A stretch of DNA of 64,000 bases from Arthrobacter ipis (lineage in GTDB: Bacteria > Actinomycetota > Actinomycetes > Actinomycetales > Micrococcaceae), in the NCBI RefSeq assembly GCF_014694315.1, contig NZ_JAAOXD010000007.1, forward strand, positions 561,121 through 625,120, given 5' to 3'. A program made the translations under genes and the position numbers. Of the stretch, positions 31,568 to 40,685 are shown piece by piece; the stretch's first letter is position 1; the number at the start of each line of letters is the position of its first letter. The notes beneath the pieces were generated by a model. That model was not told the origin of the DNA and searched no databases. It was given only the letters and a program-made list of their open reading frames with translations.

Positions 31568-33139
31568 ATGGACCAGCTGGCACTCATCATCGGGCTCCTG
31601 CTCGCCACCGTGGTGGCCGTAGGCCTCGGGGACCGGCTGCGGCTGCCCTATCCGGTCCTGATGCTGCTGCTGGCTGTGGCGCTGACATTCATCCCGGGCT
31701 TCCCGGATATCGAGATTCCGCCGGAGCTGATCCTGCCGATCTTCCTTCCGCCGCTGCTATTCGCCACGGCACAGCGGAGCTCCTGGGCCGTCTTCCGGGT
31801 CCGGTGGCGCACACTCATCATGCTGGCCGTGGCCCTGGTGGTCATCTCCACAGCGGTGGTCGCCGGCGCCGCCTGGCTCATGATCCCGGGCATCGGGATC
31901 CCCGCCGCCATCGCGCTCGGAGCCATGGTGGCCCCGCCTGACCCTGTCGCGGTGGAGTCCGTTGCCGGCCGCGTGCACATGCCCCGGCGGCTTATCACGG
32001 TGCTGCAGAGCGAAGGGCTGTTCAACGACGCCGCCGCCATCGTCATTTTCCAGGCAGCTGTTGCCGCCGCCGTCGGCGGTACACGGATAGGGCCCGACGT
32101 CGTGCTCAAGTTCGTCGTGGGTGCTGCACTTGCCGTCGTGGTCGGCATCGCCATGGGCTGGCTAACGTCGCTGATCACGCGGCTCGTGGCCTCCATGGTG
32201 GCCCGCAGCGCCGTGACCCTGGTGGTGCCCTTTGCCGCCTACATCCTGGCGGAGGAATTCCACGCCTCCGGCGTTATCGCCGTTGTGGTCACCGCCCTGG
32301 AGATGCAGCGGCACACCCGCCCGCAGGACGCCGCGGAACGGGTGACCCGGACGGCCTTCTGGGACGTGGTGGAGCTCCTGGTGACGGGGCTTGCCTTCGG
32401 ACTCGTCGGGCTCGAGATCCAGGACGTGGTCCATACGGAGGGCGCGGCAATCTTCGGCATGGTGGGAACCGCCGTCGTGGTCTGTGTCCTGGTGTTCGCC
32501 GTCCGGTTCGGCTGGCTGGGACTGCTGGCGGTGTCAGCACGCAAACGGAAGAACCTGCTGCAGCCGACCTCCGCGAAGGAGGTCCTGATCCTGACGTGGT
32601 GCGGCATGCGCGGCCTCGCCACCCTGGCCCTTGCGCTGGCACTGCCGCTGACGCTCGCGGACGGCACGCCGTTCCCGGCGCGGGATGAACTGCTGGTCAT
32701 CGCCTGTGCGGTGCTGCTGGCCACACTGGTGCTGCCGGGCCTGACCCTGCCGTGGCTGATGAAGGTCCTGAACGCGTCCCAGGACGGCACGGAGGAGCGC
32801 GACGCCGCCCGGCTCCTGGCCCGCCGTGCCCAGGCGGCCGCCGTGGCCGCGCTGAAGGACAACGAGCTCATGAAGGAGCTGCCGCCGGAGAAGGTGGCGC
32901 TGGTCAAGGAGAAGATGACCCGGCTCCATGCCGAACTGCTGGACGGCAGCCTCCGCAACGAGAGCCTGGCCGAGAAGCGTGAGCGGGGCAGGGAGCTGGC
33001 CATCGCGGTCCAGACCATCGCGCTGGATGCTGCGCGGCAGGAAGTCGTCGCGGCCCGCAGTGAACCGGACATGGACCCCGAAGTGGCGGACAGGGTGCTG
33101 CGCCAGCTCGACCTGCGGACCATGATCATGCCGGAGTAG
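31568..33139 (+). CDS. CPA1-family Na+/H+ antiporter
   Basis: A 523-residue antiporter with 11-12 membrane helices over the first 400 residues. GAMVAPPDPVAVESVAGR near 117-134 and SEGLFNDAAAIVIFQAAV near 148-166 hold the conserved Asp residues that bind the ion in CPA1 proteins. The C-terminal 110 residues are a charged, largely helical cytoplasmic domain (ARRAQAAAVAALKDNELMKE) of regulatory character. GGGGAAAG precedes the ATG. The whole frame is intact. The ion selectivity is not determinable. Confidence 0.9.
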   Translation: MDQLALIIGLLLATVVAVGLGDRLRLPYPVLMLLLAVALTFIPGFPDIEIPPELILPIFLPPLLFATAQRSSWAVFRVRWRTLIMLAVALVVISTAVVAGAAWLMIPGIGIPAAIALGAMVAPPDPVAVESVAGRVHMPRRLITVLQSEGLFNDAAAIVIFQAAVAAAVGGTRIGPDVVLKFVVGAALAVVVGIAMGWLTSLITRLVASMVARSAVTLVVPFAAYILAEEFHASGVIAVVVTALEMQRHTRPQDAAERVTRTAFWDVVELLVTGLAFGLVGLEIQDVVHTEGAAIFGMVGTAVVVCVLVFAVRFGWLGLLAVSARKRKNLLQPTSAKEVLILTWCGMRGLATLALALALPLTLADGTPFPARDELLVIACAVLLATLVLPGLTLPWLMKVLNASQDGTEERDAARLLARRAQAAAVAALKDNELMKELPPEKVALVKEKMTRLHAELLDGSLRNESLAEKRERGRELAIAVQTIALDAARQEVVAARSEPDMDPEVADRVLRQLDLRTMIMPE

Positions 33140-33143
33140 AACA

Positions 33144-33204
33144 GCGCGAACGTACAGTTGGGGCCCAAGAGTGTTTGACTTTGGGGCCCCAGGTGTACGT
33201 ACGC
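33144..33204. repeat. Palindromic intergenic repeat, tight hairpin copy
   Basis: GCGCGAACGTACAGTTGGGG plus CCC at 33144-33166 is followed after 16 nt by its near-inverse at 33183-33204. The same 23-bp motif occurs three times at 3136-3404. It lies between convergent genes, where it may also end transcription. Confidence 0.7.
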
Positions 33205-33216
33205 ACCTGTCTTGTT

Positions 33217-34419
33217 TTACGCCGGAAGGTTGAGCTCCAGGTCCAGCGTGTTCGTCTCCACGTAGTCCAGGGCACGCCGGACCGCGCCCACTGTCACGAT
33301 TGAATCGCCCAGCGGCGAGACCGCCACCCGCGGCGGGGTGGCCGTGAACTCCGGCAGCCGGGCGGCAATGGGCCCGAGCAGGACCCCCGCAGAGTTGGCC
33401 ACGGCCCCGCCGATCACCACGAGTTCGGGGTTGATCATGGTGGCCACCGAGCCGATGACCCGGGCCATCCTGTCGGCCAGCCGGTCCAGGATTTTCAGCG
33501 CCTCCGAGTCGCCGGCGGCCGCCGCGGCAAAGACGTGCTCCGCCTCGGCCCCCGTGGCCGCATGGTCGCGGAGGGACGTCTTTGCGGTGCCCTCCAGCGC
33601 CTCCGCGGCCCAGATCCGCGCCAGCATCGCTATGCCGAACGTGTCGCCCACGCCCTCCACCAGGTCCAGGTACGCGAGTTCACCCGCGCCGCCGCCGCTG
33701 CCATGGAGCAGGCGGCCGCCTTCGATGACGCCGGAACCGAAGCGCTCACTCGCCAGGATCACGACGACGTCGTCCACACCCGCCGCCGCTCCCCGCCACC
33801 GGTCGCCCAGGGCTGCCAGGTTGGCGTCGTTCTCCAGCAGCACCGTCCATCCCCGCAGCTTGTGCAGCGCGGACCCAAGGCCGACGTCGAACAGCCCCCA
33901 GAAGTGCTGGGACGCGAGGACGTTGCCCTTCCGATCCACCGGGGCGGCGATGCCGGCGCTTACGGCCAGCACGGCGTCGGGGGAGGCCCCGACGCCGTGC
34001 AGCGCCATCATGGCGGCCCGGTCAATGACAGCCACCCGTTCCTCAGCGGATATGTCCTCAATGTCAAACGGCTGGCTGGCCCGTCCCAGCGCCTTGCCGC
34101 GAAGATCGGACACCACCACCGTTGCCTTCGAGAAGCCCACGTCCATTCCCAGGACGTAGCCGGCCCGCTCGTTGAGTTCGAACCGCCGGGCAGGCCGCCC
34201 CTTCTGGTAGCCGCCGAAGGCGCGCTGGTTCTCCAGTTCGGTGATCCACCCGCGCTGCATGAGGTCCTCGCACACGGAGATGGCGGTGGCCCGGGTCAGG
34301 CCGGTGGCCTGGATGACCTCAGTGACTGTCACCGCACCGGAGGCGCGCATGAAGTCCAGGACCGCCCCGGCGCTCACGCGGCGCAGCAGCTGGGGCGTGG
34401 CCGCCGTCATTTCGGACAT
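33217..34419 (-). CDS. ROK-family transcriptional repressor
   Basis: A 400-residue sugar-responsive repressor. The N-terminal winged HTH covers about 1-75 (VTEVIQATGLTRATAISVCEDLMQRGW). The ROK kinase-like fold follows, with the phosphate motif GYVLGMDVGFSKATVV near 93-108, LENDANLAALGDRW near 200, and a C-terminal PELVVIGGAVANSAGVL. The zinc-binding Cys triad usual in ROK proteins is absent: the region GSGGGAGELAY has no cysteine. The start at 34419 is fixed by AAGGAGG eight bases upstream; longer frames are spurious. It is divergent from a sugar ABC operon, with a palindrome in the shared promoter. Confidence 0.9.
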   Translation of the reverse strand: MSEMTAATPQLLRRVSAGAVLDFMRASGAVTVTEVIQATGLTRATAISVCEDLMQRGWITELENQRAFGGYQKGRPARRFELNERAGYVLGMDVGFSKATVVVSDLRGKALGRASQPFDIEDISAEERVAVIDRAAMMALHGVGASPDAVLAVSAGIAAPVDRKGNVLASQHFWGLFDVGLGSALHKLRGWTVLLENDANLAALGDRWRGAAAGVDDVVVILASERFGSGVIEGGRLLHGSGGGAGELAYLDLVEGVGDTFGIAMLARIWAAEALEGTAKTSLRDHAATGAEAEHVFAAAAAGDSEALKILDRLADRMARVIGSVATMINPELVVIGGAVANSAGVLLGPIAARLPEFTATPPRVAVSPLGDSIVTVGAVRRALDYVETNTLDLELNLPA

Positions 34420-34455
34420 GGTGTTGACCTCCTTGTGCTCTGCCCCACATAATAC

Positions 34456-34485
34456 TTGAGGAACTAAATTTAGATTCCATATAAA
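34456..34485 (+). promoter_or_regulatory. Sugar-operon promoter with ROK operator in the spacer
   Basis: TTGAGG (34456-34461), an 18-nt spacer, TATAAA (34480-34485). The spacer contains GGAACTAAATTTAGATTCC (34460-34478), a near-perfect dyad with an AT-rich core. For the leftward ROK gene TATTAT (34454-34449) is a -10 candidate, so one site could repress both directions. Confidence 0.65.
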
Positions 34486-34563
34486 ATAACCACGTGGGCC
34501 GGACGGCCACCGGCCACGGAAATTTCCCTCCAGCTTTTCTCCGCCTTTTGCAAAGGAGCAACT

Positions 34564-34650
34564 GTGATCAGCCCTTTGAATTACTCCCCATTCCGCAACC
34601 CGCAACCGCGCGCCACCTGCCGGCACTCCGCCCCGGCCTCCGCGCTGTGA
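34564..34650 (+). CDS. 28-residue leader ORF upstream of the sugar-binding protein
   Basis: A short frame starting at GTG behind an ideal ribosome binding site (AAAGGAG, 6-nt spacing) and ending at TGA 34648-34650. The next gene's GTG start at 34647 overlaps this stop as GTGA, and that gene has no ribosome binding site of its own, so translation is probably coupled through this frame. The peptide starts MISPLNYSPFRNPQPRATC; no membrane segment, no homologue known to me. It may act only as a translational coupler. Confidence 0.55.
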   Translation: MISPLNYSPFRNPQPRATCRHSAPASAL

Positions 34651-35951
34651 GCGCAACCCCGCTCAGCCGCCGCGCGCTCTTCAAGGCCGCCGGGCTCGCC
34701 GGCGCGGCAGCCGTCCTTCCGCTGGCGGGCTGCGGCTCCGTGCCCAGTGGTTCTGGGCCCAGCAGCCAGAACGGCGTCAGCACGCTGCGCTTTATGCAGA
34801 ACAAGCCCGAGGTGGTGGCCTACTTTAACCAGGTCATCAAGGACTTCGAGGCGCTCAACCCGGACATCCGCGTCATCCAGGACTTCAACGAGGGCAACTT
34901 CGTTCCGGGCCTGGTCCGCAACGACCCGCCCGATGTCGTGACCCGCGGCTTCGCCCAGGCCACCGCCGACTATGTCCGCAAGGGCGTGTTCGCGGACCTC
35001 TCCGACCTGCCCGCCGCGTCCACGATCGACCCCAAGATCCAGGACCTGGTCAGCTCGTGGGGACAGTACAACGGGCATGAGACCAGCGCCCTCCCGTTCT
35101 CCCTCGCCGCTGCCGGGGTCATCTACCGCCGGGACATCTTCGAAGCCCAGGGCGTGTCCGTCCCCAAGACGTGGGACGAGTTCGTCGCTGCCTGCGAGAA
35201 GTTCAAGGCCGCCGGCATTACCCCCATCTACGGCACCTTCAAGGACAACTGGACCCTCGGGCAGGGCATGTTCGACTACGTGGCCGGCGGCGCCCTCGAC
35301 ATCGCGGACTTCTTCGCCAGGCTCACGGCCAAGGGCGCCGCCATCAGCGCGGACGCCGCGGAGTCTTTCACCAGCAACTTCGGTCCCGCCCTGCCCAAGA
35401 TGCTGGAGCTGGCTTCCTTCTCGCAGAAGGGCGCCGCCAGCAAGAACTACGCGGACGGCAATGCTGCGTTCGCCAAGGGCCAGGCGGCGATGTACCTGCA
35501 GGGCCCGTGGGCGCTTTCCCAGCTCGTGGCCGCCAACAAGAACGTCAGGCTCGGCAGCTTCCCGCTGCCCGTCACGAACAACCCCGCGGACACCAAGGTC
35601 CGGGTGAACGTGGACATGGCCCTGTCCATCACGCGCAACACCCCCAACATGGCGGCCGCGCGGCGGTTCGTCAGCTACCTGCTGGACCCCTCGGTGGTGA
35701 ACGCCTACAACGAGAAGAACGCGGCGTTCTCGCCGCTCAAGGAAGCTCCCGCCGTCGAAAACCCCCAGATCACCGGCCTCGCCGCCTCGGTGCGGGAGGG
35801 GCGCTACTACCAGGGAGCCACCACCTACTTCCCGCCGTCGGTCCCGCTGTACAACTACGTCCAGGCCTTCGTGTACGGCAAGAACAGCCAGCAGTTCCTT
35901 TCCGCCCTTGACGACGAATGGCGCCGGGTCGCCGAGCGCACCGCGGTCTGA
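34647..35951 (+). CDS. Sugar ABC transporter substrate-binding lipoprotein
   Basis: A 434-residue extracellular solute-binding protein of family 1. The N-terminus has a twin arginine (LSRRALFKAAG), a hydrophobic core and lipobox PLAGC with Cys29, so it is probably a Tat-exported lipoprotein. The body has the usual two-lobe signatures: DFEALNPDIRVIQDFNEGNF, PFSLAAAGVIYRRDIFEAQG, PKTWDEFVAACEKFKAAG, FAKGQAAMYLQGPWALSQL. The start is GTG overlapping the leader ORF stop. With two permeases and a GH13 enzyme downstream, the ligand is likely an alpha-glucoside such as maltose, trehalose, isomaltose or sucrose isomers. Confidence 0.9.
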   Translation: MSATPLSRRALFKAAGLAGAAAVLPLAGCGSVPSGSGPSSQNGVSTLRFMQNKPEVVAYFNQVIKDFEALNPDIRVIQDFNEGNFVPGLVRNDPPDVVTRGFAQATADYVRKGVFADLSDLPAASTIDPKIQDLVSSWGQYNGHETSALPFSLAAAGVIYRRDIFEAQGVSVPKTWDEFVAACEKFKAAGITPIYGTFKDNWTLGQGMFDYVAGGALDIADFFARLTAKGAAISADAAESFTSNFGPALPKMLELASFSQKGAASKNYADGNAAFAKGQAAMYLQGPWALSQLVAANKNVRLGSFPLPVTNNPADTKVRVNVDMALSITRNTPNMAAARRFVSYLLDPSVVNAYNEKNAAFSPLKEAPAVENPQITGLAASVREGRYYQGATTYFPPSVPLYNYVQAFVYGKNSQQFLSALDDEWRRVAERTAV

Positions 35952-35974
35952 TCCGCCCGAATCCAGGAGTCCCC

Positions 35975-36922
35975 ATGACTACAACCTCAGAGACGGCGCA
36001 GGCAGCACCGCCCGCCGCTTCGACCGTTCCCCCGAAAGCCGCGTCGCGGGCTGTCAGGTCCAAGAACAGGATCGACCCCACCTACTACTGGATGGTGGTG
36101 CCGGTCCTGGCACTGTTCGCCTTCTTCATCACCCTTCCGGCACTCGTGGGCGTGTTTTTCAGCCTGACGAACTACGCCGGCTACGGTGACTGGAAGTTCA
36201 TTGGACTGTCCAACTACGTCAACATTTTCAAAGACCCGGCGATCCTGCAGTCCTACATCTTCACGTTCATCTTCGCCCTGACCACCACCGTGGTGGTCAA
36301 CATCGTGGCACTCGCAATCGCCCTTGGCCTGAACGCCAAAATCAAGTGGCGTACAGGCATCCGCACCGTCTTCTTCATCCCGATGGTGCTCTCGGCCCTG
36401 GTGGTGTCCTTCGTGTTCAACTACCTGTTCTCCAACACCCTGCCCGTGCTGGCGGAGCGCTTCGGCGTGACGCCGCTGGCCACGAGCATCCTGGCGAACG
36501 AGAACCTTGCCTGGCTGGCGATCGTGTTGGTCACGGTCTGGCAGGTGGCTCCGGGCGCCACCATCATCTATCTGGCCGGGCTGCAGAGCGTCCCGGCCGA
36601 GGTGTATGAAGCCGCCGACCTCGACGGTGCCGGCAGCTTCCGGCAGTTCCTTAGCCTGACCCTGCCGCTGATCCTCGGGTACCTCGTCATCAACGTGATC
36701 CTCGGCTTCAAGGGCTTCCTGGGGACTTACGAAATCATCGTGGGCCTCACCGGCGGAGGGCCGGGCATGGCCACCCAGTCCGTGGCCATGCGGATCTTCT
36801 CCGGCTTCACGGGCGGGGATTACTCCTACCAGATGGCGAACGCGGTCATCTACTTCCTGATCACCCTGCTCATCTCCGTCATCCAGCTGCGCCTCATCCA
36901 GCGCCGGGGGGTTTCTCTGTAA
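35975..36922 (+). CDS. Sugar ABC transporter permease (MalF-like)
   Basis: A 315-residue inner-membrane permease with six helices of the MalFG type. A polar N-tail of about 40 residues precedes the first helix (YYWMVVPVLALFAFFITLP). The EAA coupling loop is EVYEAADLDGAGSFRQFL near 208-225, where the shared ATPase docks. CAGGAG lies ahead of the ATG. The stop overlaps the next permease's ATG by 1 nt. Confidence 0.9.
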   Translation: MTTTSETAQAAPPAASTVPPKAASRAVRSKNRIDPTYYWMVVPVLALFAFFITLPALVGVFFSLTNYAGYGDWKFIGLSNYVNIFKDPAILQSYIFTFIFALTTTVVVNIVALAIALGLNAKIKWRTGIRTVFFIPMVLSALVVSFVFNYLFSNTLPVLAERFGVTPLATSILANENLAWLAIVLVTVWQVAPGATIIYLAGLQSVPAEVYEAADLDGAGSFRQFLSLTLPLILGYLVINVILGFKGFLGTYEIIVGLTGGGPGMATQSVAMRIFSGFTGGDYSYQMANAVIYFLITLLISVIQLRLIQRRGVSL

Positions 36923-37833
36923 TGACCGCATCCACATTTTCCAAGCCGGTGAACAAAATGGCCCCGCTCGGCCTGAAGAACCGGTCCGGCAGGACCCGCA
37001 AGTCCGGCCGGGAGGGCTACAAGGTCAACTGGTGGCTCACCGCGCTGATGCTCGTGGCGTCCCTGACCGTCCTGCTGCCGCTGTACTTCACCGTGGCCAT
37101 GGCACTAAAGTCCCCGGACCAGATCGGAACGGGCACAGGCCTGGCCTGGCCGAACCCGATGAACTGGGACAACTTCGCCGCCGCGTATGTGGCCACCAAC
37201 TTCCCGGTTGCCTTCATGTCCACCGCCTTTGTCACGGTCTTCAGCGTCCTCGGTTCGCTGGCCTGCAGCTCGCTGGTGGCCTACGCAATCGCCAGGAACT
37301 GGAACCGGAGGTTCTTCCGCGGCTCTTTCGTGTACCTGCTCTCGGCCATGTTCATCCCGTTCCCGGTGATCATCCTGCCCCTGATCAAGCAGACGGCCCT
37401 CCTCGGCCTGGACAACCCGGGCGGCGTGGTGTTCCTGCACGTACTGGGCGGCATCTCGTTCAACACGCTGCTGTATATCGCCTTCGTCCGCTCCATTCCG
37501 GTGGAGCTGGAGGAATCGGCCCGGCTCGACGGCGCCACCACCTGGCAGGTGTTCCGCAAGATCATCTTCCCGCTGCTGGCTCCCATGAACGCCACCGTGG
37601 GCATCTTCGCCTTCCTCGGCTCATGGAACGACTTCCTGCTGCCGCAGATGATGATCGCCGATCCCGCCCTGCAGACCCTCCCGGTGGTGCAGATGCTCTT
37701 CCAGGGAGAGTTCAACACCAACTACAGCCTCGCGTTCGCGTCCTACCTGATGGCCATGGCCCCCACATTGGTGGTTTACATCCTGGCCCAGCGTTGGGTA
37801 CTCTCCGGAGTCATGCGCGGGGCCGTCAAGTAG
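36922..37833 (+). CDS. Sugar ABC transporter permease (MalG-like)
   Basis: A 303-residue membrane permease with six helices. The EAA loop is ELEESARLDGATTWQVFRKI near 194-213. It pairs with the preceding gene (1-nt overlap) to form the channel. No ABC ATPase gene is present in the operon; CUT1 sugar systems of actinobacteria commonly share one MsiK/MalK-type ATPase, so that is likely here. Confidence 0.9.
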   Translation: MTASTFSKPVNKMAPLGLKNRSGRTRKSGREGYKVNWWLTALMLVASLTVLLPLYFTVAMALKSPDQIGTGTGLAWPNPMNWDNFAAAYVATNFPVAFMSTAFVTVFSVLGSLACSSLVAYAIARNWNRRFFRGSFVYLLSAMFIPFPVIILPLIKQTALLGLDNPGGVVFLHVLGGISFNTLLYIAFVRSIPVELEESARLDGATTWQVFRKIIFPLLAPMNATVGIFAFLGSWNDFLLPQMMIADPALQTLPVVQMLFQGEFNTNYSLAFASYLMAMAPTLVVYILAQRWVLSGVMRGAVK

Positions 37834-37884
37834 ACCCATCAAACCAGTCCAGCAACAAACCCAACCCTAGAAAAGGATCATCCC

Positions 37885-39594
37885 TTGTCCACCACCGCCA
37901 CGCTGGCAACCCTTTCCGATTCCGACCGCCTGGCCGATCCGAACTGGTGGCGCCAGGCGTCCGTCTACCAGATCTATCCCCGCAGCTTCTCCGACTCGAA
38001 CGGTGACGGCCTGGGCGACATCAAGGGCATCACGGCCAAGGTCCCGTACCTGAAGTCCCTCGGGATCGACGCCGTCTGGCTCAGCCCGTTCTACCCTTCG
38101 GCGCTCGCCGACGGCGGCTACGACGTGGACGACTACCGCAACGTGGACCCGAAGCTCGGCACACTGGACGACTTCGACGAGATGGCCAACGCGCTCCACG
38201 CCGCCGGCATCAAGCTGATCGCGGACATCGTGCCGAACCACTCCTCCGACCGGCACGAATGGTTCAAGGAAGCACTGGCCTCCCCGAAGGGATCCGCAGC
38301 GCGGGACCGGTACATCTTCCGGGACGGCAAGGGCCCCAACGGCGAGTTCCCGCCGTCGGACTGGGACTCCGTCTTCGGCGGCCCCGCCTGGGAGCGCATC
38401 ACCGAACCCGATGGCACGCCCGGCCAGTGGTACATGCACATCTTCGCCAAGGAGCAGCCGGACCTGAACTGGGCCAACCGGGAAATCCGCGACGACTTCC
38501 TCAAGACCCTCCGCTTCTGGTCCGACCGCGGCGTGGACGGCTTCCGCGTTGACGTGGCGCATGCGCTCACCAAGGACCTCACCGAACCACTGCTCTCCAA
38601 GCTGGAGCTGAGCGCTGCCAACAGCGGAACCGACGGGTTCGATGACGGGTCGCACCCGTTCTGGGACCGCGACGAGGTGCATGAGGTCTATGCCGAGTGG
38701 CGCGAGGTCTTCAACGAATACAACCCGCCGCGCACCGCCGTCGCCGAAGCTTGGGTGCACGCCACCCGCCGCGCCCGCTACGCCAGCCCCGAGGGCCTGG
38801 GCCAGGCCTTCAACTTCGACCTCCTGCAGGCCGACTTCGACGCCGAGGAGTTCCACGAGATCATTACCCGCAACCTGGCCGAGGCGGGCGCCACCGGCGC
38901 CTCCTCCACGTGGGTGTTCTCCAACCACGACGTCGTCCGGCACGCCACGCGCTACGGGCTGCCCAAGGGCTCCAAGGGCAAGCACGCCAAGGGCCAGGAC
39001 GGCAAGGCCTGGCTGCTCGCCGGCGGACCTGGGGAGGAACTCGACGTCGAACTCGGCCAGCGCCGCGCCCGCGCCGCGACGCTCCTCATGCTTGCACTGC
39101 CCGGCTCCGCGTACCTGTACCAGGGAGAGGAACTGGGCCTGCAGGAAGTTGCGGACATCCCGGAGGCCGAACGCCAGGACCCGTCGTTCTTCCGCAACAG
39201 GGGAGTGGAAGTGGGCCGTGACGGCTGCCGCGTGCCGCTGCCGTGGGCCGTGGAAGGGACGTCCTTCGGGTTCGGCGACGGCGGCGCGCACCTGCCGCAG
39301 CCCCACTGGTTCAGCAGCTACGCCGTCGAGGCGCAGGACGGCACCCAGGGCTCGACGCTCGAGCTGTACCGCGCGGCCCTGAAGCTCCGCCGCGAGCTGC
39401 AGGCGGACGAAGAGCTGGAATGGATCGAAACCGGAAACCCGGACGTCCTGCACTTCAGCCGCCCCGGTGGCTGGCAGGCGGTCACCAACTTCGGGGACAC
39501 CGCCGTCGACCTCCCTGCAGGCACGGTGCTGGTGAGCAGCGCACCGCTGGAAGGTGGCAAGCTGCCGGCCAACACCACGGCCTGGCTGCGCTGA
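37885..39594 (+). CDS. GH13 alpha-glucosidase / oligo-1,6-glucosidase-type enzyme
   Basis: A 569-residue cytoplasmic alpha-amylase-family glycosidase. YQIYPRSFSDSNGDGLGDIK opens the barrel at about 30-50. Later come IADIVPNHSSD near 112, DGFRVDVAHAL near 217 with the nucleophile Asp, AVAEAWV near 286 with the acid/base Glu, and VFSNHDVVRH near 347 with the third carboxylate. The GLGDIKGI and HSSDRH type is that of oligo-1,6-glucosidases, alpha-glucosidases and trehalulose/isomaltulose enzymes. It starts at TTG behind AAAGGA. It is the last gene of the ROK-controlled uptake operon and hydrolyses the imported sugar. Confidence 0.88.
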   Translation: MSTTATLATLSDSDRLADPNWWRQASVYQIYPRSFSDSNGDGLGDIKGITAKVPYLKSLGIDAVWLSPFYPSALADGGYDVDDYRNVDPKLGTLDDFDEMANALHAAGIKLIADIVPNHSSDRHEWFKEALASPKGSAARDRYIFRDGKGPNGEFPPSDWDSVFGGPAWERITEPDGTPGQWYMHIFAKEQPDLNWANREIRDDFLKTLRFWSDRGVDGFRVDVAHALTKDLTEPLLSKLELSAANSGTDGFDDGSHPFWDRDEVHEVYAEWREVFNEYNPPRTAVAEAWVHATRRARYASPEGLGQAFNFDLLQADFDAEEFHEIITRNLAEAGATGASSTWVFSNHDVVRHATRYGLPKGSKGKHAKGQDGKAWLLAGGPGEELDVELGQRRARAATLLMLALPGSAYLYQGEELGLQEVADIPEAERQDPSFFRNRGVEVGRDGCRVPLPWAVEGTSFGFGDGGAHLPQPHWFSSYAVEAQDGTQGSTLELYRAALKLRRELQADEELEWIETGNPDVLHFSRPGGWQAVTNFGDTAVDLPAGTVLVSSAPLEGGKLPANTTAWLR

Positions 39595-39611
39595 ACCTAA
39601 CTGGATACCTG

Positions 39612-39655
39612 CCGCTGGCGGCCCTTGGTCTGATTGGACCGGGGGCCGCCAGCGG
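39612..39655 (+). terminator. Terminator-like hairpin after the GH13 gene
   Basis: Arms CCGCTGGCGGCCC (39612-39624) and GGGCCGCCAGCGG (39643-39655) with an inner GGTC/GACC. A following second GC-rich hairpin is visible, but there is no long T-run. Confidence 0.65.
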
Positions 39656-39718
39656 ATCGTTAAACGCCCGGCTACCGGGCCCCTGTGCGGGGCCGGGAAC
39701 AAGTGAAAGAGTGATGCC

Positions 39719-40684
39719 ATGACTGAACAGACTGCAGCACCGAATGGCCGGCTGCTCTACGGCTGCATGGGCCTGGGCGGGGACTGGTCGACGGAGCCCC
39801 ACGAAATCACCGACGTCGAGGCGGCGGCTGAGGCCGTCGATGCGGCGCTGGACATCGGTGTCACGCTCTTTGACCACGCCGACATCTACCGGCACGGAAA
39901 GGCGGAGGCTGTCTTCGGCGAGGTGCTGGCCGGCACCAGCGGCCTGCGGGAGCGCATCCAGCTGCAGACCAAGTGCGGGATCCGGCTGAACGAGCGGGGG
40001 CTGGAGACCCACTACGACCTGAGCGCCGACGCCATCATCGAGCGCGTGAACGGCAGCCTCGAGCGCCTGCGCACCGACTATGTGGATATCCTCCTGCTGC
40101 ACCGCCCGGATCCCCTGATGGAACCCGCGGAGGTGGCCGCCGCCGTCGGGAAACTGATGGCCGACGGGAAGGTGCGGGCACTGGGCGTGTCCAACATGTC
40201 CGCCGCGCAGATCGAGTTCCTGCAGGACAACCTGGAAACCCCGGTGGTGGCCAACCAGCTGGAGCTCAGCCTGCTCAAGCGGGACTGGCTGGAGAGCACC
40301 GTGCTGGTGAACCACCCCGATGCCCACGGCTACAGCTTTCCGCACGGGACGCTGGAGTACTGCGCCCGGCAAGGGATCACCCTGCAGGCCTACGGTGCAC
40401 TTGCCCGGGGCCACTACACCGGCAACCCGCCCGAGCGGCCCACCCCGGCCGAGAGCGCCACGGCCTCGCTGCTGGCCGAGATGGCCCGGGAGAAGGACAC
40501 CACCGTCGAGGCGGTCCTGCTGGGGTGGCTGATGAAGCACCCGGCCGGGATCGCGCCGGTGATCGGAACCGCCAACCCGGACCGGATCCGTGCCTGCGCC
40601 GGGGCCTCGCGCGCGGCCCAGACCATGACCCGGGCCGAGTGGTACCGGCTGTGGGTCACGGCCCGCGGCAGCAACATCCCTTAA
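39719..40684 (+). CDS. Aldo/keto reductase
   Basis: A 321-residue NADPH-type oxidoreductase of the TIM-barrel aldo/keto reductase superfamily. The catalytic tetrad is visible: Asp and Tyr in FDHADIYRHGKAEAVFGEVL near 56-75, Lys in IQLQTKCGI near 85, and His in DILLLHRPDPLM near 124. The later GVSNMSAAQIEFL and the TPAESATA/AGIAPVIGTANPDRI region match YdhF-like members. It has its own gap from the sugar operon and a perfect palindrome beyond its stop. The substrate is unknown. Confidence 0.88.
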   Translation: MTEQTAAPNGRLLYGCMGLGGDWSTEPHEITDVEAAAEAVDAALDIGVTLFDHADIYRHGKAEAVFGEVLAGTSGLRERIQLQTKCGIRLNERGLETHYDLSADAIIERVNGSLERLRTDYVDILLLHRPDPLMEPAEVAAAVGKLMADGKVRALGVSNMSAAQIEFLQDNLETPVVANQLELSLLKRDWLESTVLVNHPDAHGYSFPHGTLEYCARQGITLQAYGALARGHYTGNPPERPTPAESATASLLAEMAREKDTTVEAVLLGWLMKHPAGIAPVIGTANPDRIRACAGASRAAQTMTRAEWYRLWVTARGSNIP

Positions 40685-40685
40685 A

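Noticed and set aside
37867..39720. Open frame of about 600 codons on the minus strand across the GH13 gene
   Set aside because: It is antisense to a gene with complete GH13 catalytic motifs; high GC keeps the opposite strand open. Composition is His/Val/Gly-rich without fold-like pattern.
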